Assembly (NCBI GenBank): GCA_964475415.1
Contig: CAYYWZ010000046.1
Span: 1-34,329, forward strand
Direction: 5' to 3'
Length of the DNA: 34,329 nucleotides
DNA from: CALCMJ01 sp964475415
Lineage (GTDB): Bacteria > Bacteroidota > Bacteroidia > Chitinophagales > Saprospiraceae
Shown here: one piece after another, positions 6,136-14,432 of the stretch
Layout of the letters: each line of letters begins with the position of its first letter
Position numbering within the stretch: the first letter of the stretch is position 1
Program-made: the position numbers and the translations under genes
The notes under the pieces: model-generated
Seen by the model: only the letters and a program-made list of their open reading frames with translations
Database searches by the model: none
Told to the model about the DNA's origin: nothing

Positions 6136-8622
6136 TTAATTCCTCCCGCCTTGCATTCCTCGACTGTTACCCCCACCGCCGGTACCTTCTTCTCCTTGCT
6201 TGAGATCAGTATTCTTGATTTTGGATCTTCGTTCTTTGAAGTCCACCTTCCCAAATTTATACCTGAAGTTAATACCAATAGATCTGAATGGTAGCGTAAA
6301 ATTACTTACCTGCCTAAAGTCTGTTCCTGTGATATCAGCATCAAAACTTTTGTTAGCTACAAACGGTTCTATAATTCTTAAACCAAGGCTAGCGTTTTTA
6401 AATTCTTTTCTGAATCCTACTCCGTAGATTGAAAAGCTAGGATTCTGCCCTTGTAGGGTAAACCTAGGAGCTTGGAAGAAACCAAAGAAATCAGCTTTCA
6501 GTGTACCAGTAAAAGAATATTCACCGCCAGTAAATATACGATAACTCAACGCACTGTTAGCTAACTGTTCTCCATCTACAACTCCTGTTGCATCATAGGT
6601 GTAGACATCACCACCGCCTCTTATAGTGAATTTTCCTACAGATTTAGTTGAGAAGAAATTGAGACCGAATGAATTGTTCTCCCCTACATTGTCAAAAGTA
6701 TTAATACCTATTCCATTATCTTCTATTGTTATTTGCTCTATGATATCCTCTGTTTTTCTATAATAAAAAGATGAAAATATGGTAACACCTAATATGTTTG
6801 TATTGTATCCTAGCTCTATCTGGTGTGTTATTTCAGGAGCTAAGGTAGGATTGCCTTGTACTAGATTAGCAATATCGGTTGTATTTCTAAATGGATTAAT
6901 AAATTGAAGACTCGGTCTCTGGATTCTTTGTGAATAAGATAGTTTTATTGTTTTGAAATTTTTCAAACTTCTAGAAATAGCAATATTGGGTAATATATTA
7001 GTATAGCTAGAATCGACTACTAAGATATTATCAGAGTCTGGATCAGAGTAACCTGTTATAGTTGTTCTTTCATATCTAGCTCCTGTAACTATATTAAATT
7101 TCTTAAAGAAGAAATTATAAGAAGCATAACCAGCTGCGATGTCCTGATCGTAGTCAAAAATATTAGATCTGCTAGGATCTATCAAATCATAATCCTGCGA
7201 CTGATTGTTAAATAAACTGAACCGTGAATCAGAAACTATATTTCTATTGACAGACTTAATACCTACTTCTAACTTATTAGAATTCCCTATAGGGTGAACA
7301 TAATCTATCTGCCCAGTGATCTCTAAATTATCTCCATCATTAAATATATTCTCATCACGAAAAAAATCAGTACTGGTCAATAATCTGTCCATAACAATAT
7401 TCTCTTGGTCCTGATCATTACCAGAAACTTGAACAGCAAAGACTAACTCTCTCGTCTCATTGTCCTCAAACTTTTTTGTAAAATCTGTATTCCAGTCAAA
7501 TCCACTAGTCAGGTTTCCATTGTCACTTAATCTATTAAATCCACTACCGCCTAAAATACCTGAAGCATCTCCATTCTGATCAAAGCCAAAACCTCTTAAA
7601 GAAAAAGAAGAATTTATAGCATTGAACGCATTAAAATCATAAAATGCACTTAGCGATCCATTAAATCCAAGTCTAGAAGTATTCGTTATTCCTTCATAAA
7701 CATACAGCGTATCTCCTGCTAAGGAAGTTCTTAGGAAATTGTTTTCAGCATCTACTGGATGGCTATAGAAAAACGATCCATTACCAGTAAACCCAAATCT
7801 TCCTTTACCAACATTGAGGTTAAGAGAACCGTTAGATTGTCTATTGCCTAGAGAGCCATTGACAGATCCCGCTACCCCTTCTATATTTTCTTTCTTAGTA
7901 ATAATGTTTACAATTCCACCTGAACCCTCTCCATCGTATTTAGCACCAGGGGAAGTGATAACTTCAACTTTCTTTATCTGATCCGCCGGAAACATCTTTA
8001 ACGCATCTTTGACATTTGTAGAAAACATACCTGAAGGCTTTCCGTTAATCAGTATACGTATATTCTGTGATCCTCTAAGAGATACATTTCCATCAAGATC
8101 TACTGATAAGGTAGGTACCTTTCTTAGTACATCAGCTGCATCGCCCCCAGCTACAGAAGCATCATTCTCAGCATTATAGACAATCTTATCTACCTTGTTC
8201 TCGAACAAAGCCCGTTCTTCCACAACTTCTACCGCATCTAGCAAAACCGCAGATGGCGAAAGTAATATCTGATCTATTTTATAGTCTGGATCTTTTAAGG
8301 TCAGTTCAACATCCTTGATAATTTTGTCCTCATATCCAAGAAAAGAAATCAGCATATCGTATTTTCCTGTAAGCACATCAGAAAACTTAAAGGAACCATC
8401 TTCTTCACTAAGTATTCCATTTACAATTTTTTCTGACCCAGCTTTTGTCAAAGCTATAGTAGCATAAGGTATGGCCTGTCGGGTTGTACTATCTATAAGA
8501 CTCCCTTCTATTTTTCCTTTGATTTTCTTTTTCTTTTTTCCAAAACCACCCATTCCAGGAAACTGGGCAGATAGTGAAATTGTACATAGCGAGACAAGAC
8601 ATAGTAGTAGCAGTTTTTTCAT
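6136..8622 (-). CDS. TonB-dependent outer-membrane receptor
   Basis: 828 residues. A signal peptide (about 1-19) precedes a Lys-rich stretch. A carboxypeptidase-regulatory-like domain (about 38-125) follows, with the S-T-x-x-A-I-P-Y-A-T-I-A-L pattern. The plug domain (about 130-245) contains A-A-D-V-L-R-K-V-P, I-L-I-N-G-K-P-S-G and the S-P-G-A-K-Y-D-G-E-G-S-G-G-I-V-N-I-I-T-K-K signature. The rest is an outer-membrane barrel (OMP_b-brl_3-like) ending in a Gly/Asn/Arg-rich tail. Such receptors import ligands through the outer membrane, energised by TonB-ExbBD; the ligand cannot be told, and no SusD partner is present, so a polysaccharide SusCD pair is unlikely. Downstream of NudK and the TonB-domain protein on the same strand, with an 88-base gap. 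It is the last gene of that run. Confidence 0.9.
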   Translation of the reverse strand: MKKLLLLCLVSLCTISLSAQFPGMGGFGKKKKKIKGKIEGSLIDSTTRQAIPYATIALTKAGSEKIVNGILSEEDGSFKFSDVLTGKYDMLISFLGYEDKIIKDVELTLKDPDYKIDQILLSPSAVLLDAVEVVEERALFENKVDKIVYNAENDASVAGGDAADVLRKVPTLSVDLDGNVSLRGSQNIRILINGKPSGMFSTNVKDALKMFPADQIKKVEVITSPGAKYDGEGSGGIVNIITKKENIEGVAGSVNGSLGNRQSNGSLNLNVGKGRFGFTGNGSFFYSHPVDAENNFLRTSLAGDTLYVYEGITNTSRLGFNGSLSAFYDFNAFNAINSSFSLRGFGFDQNGDASGILGGSGFNRLSDNGNLTSGFDWNTDFTKKFEDNETRELVFAVQVSGNDQDQENIVMDRLLTSTDFFRDENIFNDGDNLEITGQIDYVHPIGNSNKLEVGIKSVNRNIVSDSRFSLFNNQSQDYDLIDPSRSNIFDYDQDIAAGYASYNFFFKKFNIVTGARYERTTITGYSDPDSDNILVVDSSYTNILPNIAISRSLKNFKTIKLSYSQRIQRPSLQFINPFRNTTDIANLVQGNPTLAPEITHQIELGYNTNILGVTIFSSFYYRKTEDIIEQITIEDNGIGINTFDNVGENNSFGLNFFSTKSVGKFTIRGGGDVYTYDATGVVDGEQLANSALSYRIFTGGEYSFTGTLKADFFGFFQAPRFTLQGQNPSFSIYGVGFRKEFKNASLGLRIIEPFVANKSFDADITGTDFRQVSNFTLPFRSIGINFRYKFGKVDFKERRSKIKNTDLKQGEEGTGGGGNSRGMQGGRN

Positions 8623-8633
8623 AATAATGTTTT

Positions 8634-8651
8634 ACTGATGTAAATATCAGT
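8634..8651. promoter_or_regulatory. Inverted repeat in the leader of the receptor gene
   Basis: ACTGAT (8634-8639) and ATCAGT (8646-8651) are exact inverted copies around a 6-base spacer. They lie 12 bases before the receptor start codon at 8622. The site could be an operator or a small hairpin affecting translation. There is no independent support. Confidence 0.25.
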
Positions 8652-8710
8652 GATATATAACTAAAAGACAGTATTTTAAGATAGATTGTTTAATCAGATA
8701 GACCAAATAC

Positions 8711-9298
8711 TCACCTTCCCATAAGCCCTGATATTTTAATATGCTGTATCAGCATAATTGTTTTTCCATCTTTAATAGTGCCTTGTCCTATCATATTATA
8801 AGCATCTTGGAAATCCAATTCTAAAACTTCTATATATTCTTGTTCTTCATGTAGACCTCCTCCTTTAGAAATTTTCATATCCTTTGTATAGGCACCTATA
8901 TAGAAATATACTAATTCAGTAACTGATCCCGGAGACATATAAGCTTCAAATATTTTTTCTACATTTTCTATCTGGTAGCCAGTCTCCTCTTTAGTTTCTT
9001 TTTTAATACATGCTTCAGGATTATCATTATCTAATAAGCCCGCGCAAGTTTCTATAAGCATCCCTGTCTTATTTCCGTTTAGATAAGTCGGTAATCTGAA
9101 TTGCCTAGTAAGAATTATAGTCCCTTTCGATTTATTATACAGTAATATAGTTGCACCATTTCCTCTATCGTAACTTTCTCTTTGTTGCCTTTCCCATAAA
9201 CCATCCTTTTTCTGAAAATCATAGCTAACCTTGTGCAGCGTATACCAGTTATCTGAGAGCAATTTTTTATTAAGATTTTTAATCCTTGAATTTGACAT
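8711..9298 (-). CDS. nudK: NudK-type Nudix hydrolase (GDP-mannose/ADP-sugar pyrophosphatase family)
   Basis: 195 residues from the ATG at 9298; a TTG two codons upstream (9304) is possible but less likely. The N-terminal motif W-Y-T-L-H-K-V-S-Y-D-F, the R-Q-F-R-L-P-T-Y strand and the Nudix helix (A-G-L-L-D-N-D-x-P-E-x-C-I-K-K-E-T-K-E-E-T-G-Y) match E. coli NudK closely by eye. The Glu residues of K-E-T-K-E-E bind the catalytic Mg2+. NudK hydrolyses GDP-mannose to GMP and mannose-1-phosphate, so the protein is probably a cytosolic nucleotide-sugar housekeeping enzyme. It starts 15 bases after the TonB-domain gene, indicating one transcript. Substrate in this organism is inferred. Confidence 0.88.
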   Translation of the reverse strand: MSNSRIKNLNKKLLSDNWYTLHKVSYDFQKKDGLWERQQRESYDRGNGATILLYNKSKGTIILTRQFRLPTYLNGNKTGMLIETCAGLLDNDNPEACIKKETKEETGYQIENVEKIFEAYMSPGSVTELVYFYIGAYTKDMKISKGGGLHEEQEYIEVLELDFQDAYNMIGQGTIKDGKTIMLIQHIKISGLMGR

Positions 9299-9313
9299 AA
9301 GCAAGTATTTAAC

Positions 9314-9733
9314 CTAGTAATTTATTGTATAATAGTAAGAAGAGCTGGACTCCTCTTTCTTATCTGAGGAGACGGAATATTTAATATGCTGCTTTACGGG
9401 TTTTTCTTTCGGTAACTTAAAATTAATAGAGATCTTTTTAAAGAACTTGAGCCTTCTCTTTCTAGGTATTTCAGCAATCTGAAATTTCATTAAGCTCACG
9501 ATTCTTTTTGCCTCAATATCACATCCATGACCTAGTCCAGAAATCACTTTAGTAGAAACAACTTTGCCTCTATAATTGATTTCATATTTTATATGCACCC
9601 TACCTTCTATTTTCTTTTCGAGCGCTTCTTGTGGATATTTAAGCTCCTTAGCAACAAAAACCTTCATAGCTTTCACTCCTCCGACATAAATTGGCTTAGG
9701 AATGAATTGCTTTTTTTTCTTTTCGTTGTCCAT
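9314..9733 (-). CDS. Small protein with a TonB C-terminal domain, no membrane anchor
   Basis: 139 residues. The core (about 25-105) follows the TonB_C pattern: a Y-P-x-x-A-L-E-K-K-I-E-G-R-V-H-I-K-Y-E-I strand, then G-K-V-V-x-x-K-V-I-S-G-L-G-H-G-C-D-x-E-A, then a final strand. In TonB this domain contacts the receptor's TonB box in the periplasm. Here there is no N-terminal membrane segment, no signal peptide and no Pro-rich spanning linker; the N-terminus is charged (MDNEKKKKQF) and the C-terminus is Ser/Tyr-rich. The protein is therefore predicted to be cytosolic, so it is unlikely to energise the neighbouring receptor in the usual way. It heads a minus-strand run with NudK and the receptor, and diverges from the patatin gene. 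Confidence 0.75.
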   Translation of the reverse strand: MDNEKKKKQFIPKPIYVGGVKAMKVFVAKELKYPQEALEKKIEGRVHIKYEINYRGKVVSTKVISGLGHGCDIEAKRIVSLMKFQIAEIPRKRRLKFFKKISINFKLPKEKPVKQHIKYSVSSDKKEESSSSYYYTINY

Positions 9734-9813
9734 TTTCTTAATTTACATAAATTTTGGAGAATTAAGATGGTAGTTTTTATGTTAGGGATTTGTAAAGATA
9801 TACTAAATTAAAA

Positions 9814-10704
9814 ATGAGAGCATTAGTTATAAGCGGAGGAGGTTCGAAAGGTGCATTTGCTGGAGGGTTTGCCGAGCATCTTATATCGGACTTAGGTATA
9901 GAATATGATTTTTTTGTAGGCACTTCCACTGGATCTCTTATGGTGCCCCATCTTGCTATAAATAAGGTAGATAAAATCAAAAGTGTATATACTAATGTTT
10001 CACAAAAGGATATCTATAATATCTGCCCTTTCAAAATAAAAGTAAACCCAGATGGCACTGTAAAGTCTTCTATAAATCATGCTAATACAGCGAGGATGTT
10101 TTTGCGTAAGAAAAAAACTTTTGGCGAGCATAAAAACTTAAGAAAGACAATCTTAAAGTCATACACAAGAGAAGATCATGAGTTAGTACAGCAATCTGGA
10201 AAAACTGTTGTTGTTACGGTTTCTAATCTAACCACTAGAAGAGTCGAATCTAAGTATGCTAGAGATTATAATTACGAAGACTATGTAGACTGGATGTGGG
10301 CTTCTACTAGTTTTGTCCCTTTCATGAGTCTGGTAGAAAAAAATGGATATGAATACGCCGATGGTGGTTTTGGGAATTATATACCTATAGAAGAAGCTAT
10401 AAATCTAGGAGCTAAAGAAATCGATGTAATTGTGCTTTCTCCTAGACATCAGCTTGCAGAAAATAATAAAACAACAAATGCGTTTGATCTTATTTTACAA
10501 TCTCTTCAGTTTATGCTATACCAGCTGGGTAGCCACGATATTCTAATCGGTCACTTAGAGAGTATTTACAATCATGATGTAAAAGTCAATTTTCATTTTA
10601 CACCTAGGTCACTGACCCCATATTCATTCTATTTCGATCCTAAACAAATGAAGGCTTGGTGGAAAGAAGGATATGAGTACGCAAAGCTGAGAATGAACTC
10701 TTAG
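9814..10704 (+). CDS. Patatin-like phospholipase
   Basis: 296 residues, no signal peptide. The family signature is complete: the oxyanion-hole loop S-G-G-G-S-K-G-A-F (residues 7-15), the nucleophile elbow G-T-S-T-G with Ser38, and the D-G-G motif with catalytic Asp183. The A-S-T-S-F-V-P segment (163-169) is also typical of bacterial patatins. It should hydrolyse acyl esters of phospholipids or other lipids with a Ser-Asp dyad. Probably cytosolic or peripherally membrane-bound, as no export or barrel domain is fused. It is a single gene divergent from the TonB-domain protein with 80 bases between them. Natural substrate unknown. Confidence 0.9.
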   Translation: MRALVISGGGSKGAFAGGFAEHLISDLGIEYDFFVGTSTGSLMVPHLAINKVDKIKSVYTNVSQKDIYNICPFKIKVNPDGTVKSSINHANTARMFLRKKKTFGEHKNLRKTILKSYTREDHELVQQSGKTVVVTVSNLTTRRVESKYARDYNYEDYVDWMWASTSFVPFMSLVEKNGYEYADGGFGNYIPIEEAINLGAKEIDVIVLSPRHQLAENNKTTNAFDLILQSLQFMLYQLGSHDILIGHLESIYNHDVKVNFHFTPRSLTPYSFYFDPKQMKAWWKEGYEYAKLRMNS

Positions 10705-10982
10705 ATTTCACCTTCTGTGTGGAGCTGATACAATACAGCAAGTATTATAATTACAGCTGCGGGGATTGCTATCGTAGAAAAAAGCATAGCTTTAATATTC
10801 TTGTGTAAGGCTAAAATAAGTAAAATAGCTGACACTTCTAGAGTTAATTATCCCGAATAAGGCGAAATATTTACTTAGATTCTAATTTATGATATAAAAT
10901 CTGTAAAGATGACCACACTCTGATAGATGGATATGGCTAAGATTGTAATAGCATTAAAACCAAAACTTATTTTCTTTAACGA
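10701..10982 (-). pseudogene. Decayed small membrane-protein gene
   Basis: This accounts for most of a 307-base gap without an intact gene (10705-11011). Minus-strand frame 1 (10982-10887) reads KKISFGFNAITILAISIYQS then VVIFTDFIS, then a stop; no start codon is in frame. A second piece (10847-10701) reads LTLEVSAILLILALHKNIKA then MLFSTIAIPAAVIIILAVLY and ends QLHTEGEI, then a stop; it could start at GTG 10835 (44 codons). Together they resemble a small protein with about three hydrophobic helices, interrupted by stops around 10848-10886. The stop overlaps the end of the patatin gene. A real 44-residue membrane peptide from the GTG is the alternative reading. I do not recognise the family. 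Confidence 0.4.
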
Positions 10983-11011
10983 CTAATGCCTATAATATCT
11001 ATTATAATATG

Positions 11012-13624
11012 TTAGAAATCTAACTCTATTGTATCTCCCGCTTTAAGATCCCCTTTACCAGCTTTTCTATCTTTTGGGGTGGTCATATTATCTATCTTCC
11101 TTGCCTGCGGCGTGACTTTCTTGATCTTGAATTCTCCTAATTTGTTTCCTAGTGCTTTCCATCCTTTTACATCTATCACCTCAGCAAGGTCTATTTCTTG
11201 CTCTACTTTTTTCTTATCCTTCATATAAGAAAATGTCAACTTTGTATTGTCGCCAGCAGTAGCAAAATATAATTTAGAAGAACGTCCCTCAGTTATAAAA
11301 TTATATCGTTGGTCATTTTTTGAAGTTTCTACAAGGAATCTTTTTACCATCGTCCATCCTTTATCTCCTTCATAGTAGAGAACACTTATCGGTATCTCAG
11401 GGTCAAACTTGGCAATATCCATCAACTTAGTACCGTCATACTTTTTATCAAGATTCAGATCGTTAATCTCATAGCTTCCATCATTATATATAGCTATAAT
11501 TTTATTTCCTGTGTCAAAGGCTCCCAGATAATCTCCTTTGTTCTGCTTCATAAGTCTACCAGAAACTCTATCCACCCAGATCTTCATCGCCCCTAATGAT
11601 GATTTTCCTACTGCTACTTGCGTAACCTTCCTAACAGGATACTTGGTTACGATATTACCTTGTGACGCTCTTCCCTTGATAGCTATTTCTTCAAAATAGA
11701 AATCAAATACTTTCTTCTTTGCCTTACATCCTTGGGACAACTGTATATTGACTGTCTCCGACTCGCCGTTAGGATTTACTGTAAAATATAAAACCTTGGA
11801 TTTAGGCGTGCCTTTAGTAAGATCATACTCCTTATTTCTAGTTATAGAAGTTACATTGAATCGTTTAGCCATTGCCTTACCAGACTTACCTTCTAGGTAG
11901 ATTAGATTATAAGTTGTCCTATCATCACCCTTCTTCCAAACGCTGGTATGAATTATATTTTTTCCAACAAAAACCTTATCATCAATTTTTACAACTCTAA
12001 ATTTTCCGTCTGCTGTAAAAGCAATTATATCATCAATATCAGAACAATCCATTACGTACTCATCCTTCTTAAGGCCTGTCCCTATGAATCCTTCTTTAGC
12101 ATTATAGTATAACTTAGCATTGTTAGCTACAACTCTCGTAGGCTTTATTGTTTCGAAGCTAGATATTTCTGTCTTACGTTCTTTTCCTTTACTATACTTA
12201 TCGAGCAGGTGCTCGAAGTATGCGATAGCAAATTCTGTCAGATGTTTGAGATCATAAATAACTTGCTTAAGATCTTCCTCTATCTTCGTAATCTTCTCAT
12301 CATGGGCAAACTTGTTATACTTGGATATTCTTTTGATTTTTATTTCTGTAAGCTTGACAAGGTCTTCTTCTGTAATTTCTCTAGTAAGCCTTATTCTTTT
12401 ATCAGACTTCTTAGGTTTATCAGCAGGGGTAGAAACATATTTCTTGAGGCCTTTTTCTATAGCAATTAGTACCTCTTCCCAAGATTCACATTCTTCTATA
12501 TCTCGATATATTCTATTCTCGATAAATATTTTTTCGAGACTAGCCATGTGCCATTTCTCTTCCAGCTCACCTTTCTTAATTTGTAGCTCTAGCTTGAGCA
12601 GCTCTTTTGTGTTAGCTGTAGACATCTGTAATAGATCCTCCACTTTCATAAAGTGAGGTTTATTATCTATTATGACACAAGCATTAGGAGAAATAGAGAC
12701 TTCACAATTTGTAAATGCATATAACGCATCCAAAGTCATATCTGGAGATATACCTGGATGTAATTCTAGTAGAACCTCGACATCCTTTGCTGTATTATCT
12801 ATTACTTTTTTTATTTTTATTTTACCCTTATCATTTGCTTTTAGAATACTATCGATCAGATTTCCCGTTGTCACACCAAACGGTAATTCTGTAATAGCAA
12901 GCGTCTTCTTATCTCTCTGTTCTATTCTAGCTCTTACTTTTATTTTACCACCTCTCTTTCCGCTGTTATAATCAGTGACATCCATTATACCTCCTGTTTG
13001 GAAATCAGGATACAACTTTACTTTTTTGTCTTGCAAGACTTTTATAGAGGCTTTGATAAGTTCTATAAAATTGTGAGGAAGAATTTTTGTAGAAAGACCT
13101 ACGGCTATTCCTTCTACACCCTGGGCAAGTACCATAGGGAATTTTACAGGAAGATTTATAGGCTCCTTTTTTCTTCCATCATAAGAAAGTTGCCAATCTG
13201 TTGTTTGCGGATTAAAAAGTACTTCGTTTGCAAATTTTGTTAAACGTGTTTCTATATATCTCGCTGCAGCAGCAGAATCGCCTGTCCTTACATCTCCCCA
13301 ATTACCTTGACAATCTAGTAATAAATTTTTCTGACCTAGATTAACCAATGCTGCACCTATTGCAGCATCTCCATGAGGATGATACTGCATAGTCTGCCCT
13401 ATCACATTTGCTACTTTATGAAATCTACCATCGTCCATCTGCTTGAGCGCATGTAGGATTCTTCTTTGCACTGGTTTGAATCCATCCTCTATTGTAGGAA
13501 CTGCTCTTTCTAGTATTACGTATGAAGCATAATCCAGAAAATATTCTTTGTACATCCCTTCTAGGGGATTATTTTCTTGCACTATACGCTCTACTACCTT
13601 TTTTTTCTTTGACTGTTTTGCCAT
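11012..13624 (-). CDS. parC: DNA topoisomerase IV subunit A
   Basis: 870 residues. The breakage-reunion core is complete: R-A-V-P-x-I-E-D-G-F-K-P-V-Q-R-R-I-L (41-57), the H-P-H-G-D-A-A-I-G motif (82-90) and the catalytic region A-A-A-R-Y with Tyr123, followed by the G-V-E-G-I-A-V-G-L-S-T-K-I-L-P-H-N loop. The C-terminal third is the beta-propeller that wraps DNA and ends Lys-rich. Length and sequence style fit the Bacteroidota ParC/GyrA-like subunit that works with a ParE-type ATPase to decatenate chromosomes; the partner gene is not in the window. Position 87 (the E. coli GyrA Ser83 equivalent) is Ala, and position 91 (Asp87 equivalent) is also Ala. A candidate promoter lies about 75 bases upstream. 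GyrA is the less likely alternative, because the GyrA box Q-R-R-G-G-K-G was not seen. Confidence 0.9.
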   Translation of the reverse strand: MAKQSKKKKVVERIVQENNPLEGMYKEYFLDYASYVILERAVPTIEDGFKPVQRRILHALKQMDDGRFHKVANVIGQTMQYHPHGDAAIGAALVNLGQKNLLLDCQGNWGDVRTGDSAAAARYIETRLTKFANEVLFNPQTTDWQLSYDGRKKEPINLPVKFPMVLAQGVEGIAVGLSTKILPHNFIELIKASIKVLQDKKVKLYPDFQTGGIMDVTDYNSGKRGGKIKVRARIEQRDKKTLAITELPFGVTTGNLIDSILKANDKGKIKIKKVIDNTAKDVEVLLELHPGISPDMTLDALYAFTNCEVSISPNACVIIDNKPHFMKVEDLLQMSTANTKELLKLELQIKKGELEEKWHMASLEKIFIENRIYRDIEECESWEEVLIAIEKGLKKYVSTPADKPKKSDKRIRLTREITEEDLVKLTEIKIKRISKYNKFAHDEKITKIEEDLKQVIYDLKHLTEFAIAYFEHLLDKYSKGKERKTEISSFETIKPTRVVANNAKLYYNAKEGFIGTGLKKDEYVMDCSDIDDIIAFTADGKFRVVKIDDKVFVGKNIIHTSVWKKGDDRTTYNLIYLEGKSGKAMAKRFNVTSITRNKEYDLTKGTPKSKVLYFTVNPNGESETVNIQLSQGCKAKKKVFDFYFEEIAIKGRASQGNIVTKYPVRKVTQVAVGKSSLGAMKIWVDRVSGRLMKQNKGDYLGAFDTGNKIIAIYNDGSYEINDLNLDKKYDGTKLMDIAKFDPEIPISVLYYEGDKGWTMVKRFLVETSKNDQRYNFITEGRSSKLYFATAGDNTKLTFSYMKDKKKVEQEIDLAEVIDVKGWKALGNKLGEFKIKKVTPQARKIDNMTTPKDRKAGKGDLKAGDTIELDF

Positions 13625-13698
13625 CTCTCTATCTCACTGTTTTACTCATATTATTCATATCGCTGATAAGAATAATATATTATCATCTGATTAACACA

Positions 13699-13730
13699 CA
13701 AAAATACATTAAAAACAGAAAAATGAAGAA
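13699..13730 (-). promoter_or_regulatory. Candidate promoter of parC
   Basis: Read on the minus strand: TTC at 13730-13728, a 21-base spacer, then TATTTTTG at 13706-13699. The -7 box matches TAnnTTTG exactly, and the -33 element TTG has one mismatch. Start of transcription would fall near 13692, leaving a leader of roughly 68 bases. Confidence 0.4.
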
Positions 13731-13749
13731 CAGCTATTTAAGAAATTAC

Positions 13750-13790
13750 ATAGAATAAGATGATTCTATCATAAAAAATAAGAATAGAAT
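13750..13790. promoter_or_regulatory. Three copies of ATAGAAT in alternating orientation
   Basis: ATAGAAT occurs at 13750-13756 (plus), as its inverse ATTCTAT at 13763-13769, and again in plus orientation at 13784-13790. The first two form an inverted repeat with a 6-base spacer; the second and third form another pair. The cluster is about 80-120 bases upstream of the ECF sigma factor and about 130 bases from parC. It could be a regulator-binding array for either gene; no regulator is identified. Confidence 0.3.
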
Positions 13791-13839
13791 CCTGTCTATA
13801 GCAGCTATTAGGTGTTATTTTACGTTAAATAGTATAATC

Positions 13840-13857
13840 ATTAGGAAAAATCCTAAT
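13840..13857. promoter_or_regulatory. Perfect inverted repeat just before the sigma-factor start
   Basis: ATTAGGA (13840-13846) and TCCTAAT (13851-13857) are exact inverted copies around AAAA. The right arm ends 11 bases before the start codon at 13869, so the RNA hairpin would cover the ribosome entry region, or the DNA would serve as an operator over the transcription start. A further half-site ATTAGG lies at 13807-13812. No T-run follows on either strand, so it is not a terminator. Confidence 0.45.
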
Positions 13858-13868
13858 AAATTTAGTGC

Positions 13869-14432
13869 ATGGATTTTGTTTTAAATCTAGACGAGAAAGA
13901 TTTTATAGAGGCTTGTGTCCGACGTGAAAATTGGGCACAGAAAAAGCTCTATGAGGATCATTATTCTATAATGTATCCTGTCTGTCTTCGTTATGCTACT
14001 GATACAGAAGAAGCATTAGATATATTACATGAAGGATTTATTAAAGTCTTTCTCCATATTCACAAATACAAATCAGGAACTTCACTTAAAGCATGGATTA
14101 AAAGAATAATGGTGAATACTGCCATTGATCTTTATAGAAAAAAAGTTAGGAAACGTACTGAGTCACTGGAAAGTGCCTTTGATGTAAGTGCCATGACTAC
14201 TGATGTGGTAAGCGAGTTATCTGCTAAAGAAATACTCAAAGCACTTCAGGAACTATCGCCAGCTTACAGAACTGTTTTTAACTTATACATCATAGAAGGT
14301 TATCCTCATAAAGAGGTAGCGGAAAAACTTGGAATTACAGAAAGTACTTCTAGATCTAATCTTGTAAAAGCTAGATCTAAACTGAAGGAAATCTTGATAA
14401 AGAAGCGCATAATAGATAATGAAAACAGATAA
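13869..14432 (+). CDS. ECF-type RNA polymerase sigma factor
   Basis: 187 residues. Region 2 (about 25-95) has the core-binding and -10 recognition pattern: A-Q-K-K-L-Y-E-D-H-Y, Y-A-T-D-T-E-E-A-L-D-I-L-H-E-G-F-I-K-V-F, F/L-K-A-W-I-K-R-I-M-V-N-T-A-I-D. Region 4 (about 120-180) has the helix-turn-helix: L-x-E-L-S-P-A-Y-R-T-V-F-N-L-Y-x-I-E-G-Y-P-H-K-E-V-A-E-K-L-G-I-T-E-S-T-S-R-S-N-L-x-K-A-R. Regions 1 and 3 are absent, as expected. It directs polymerase to a small regulon under control of an anti-sigma partner. The following gene overlaps its end by 14 bases and is the obvious partner. A perfect inverted repeat before the start hints at autoregulation. Confidence 0.93.
   Translation: MDFVLNLDEKDFIEACVRRENWAQKKLYEDHYSIMYPVCLRYATDTEEALDILHEGFIKVFLHIHKYKSGTSLKAWIKRIMVNTAIDLYRKKVRKRTESLESAFDVSAMTTDVVSELSAKEILKALQELSPAYRTVFNLYIIEGYPHKEVAEKLGITESTSRSNLVKARSKLKEILIKKRIIDNENR

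Noticed and set aside
12209..12971. Three plus-strand open frames inside the parC region
   Set aside because: All antisense to an unambiguous essential gene and without domain patterns.
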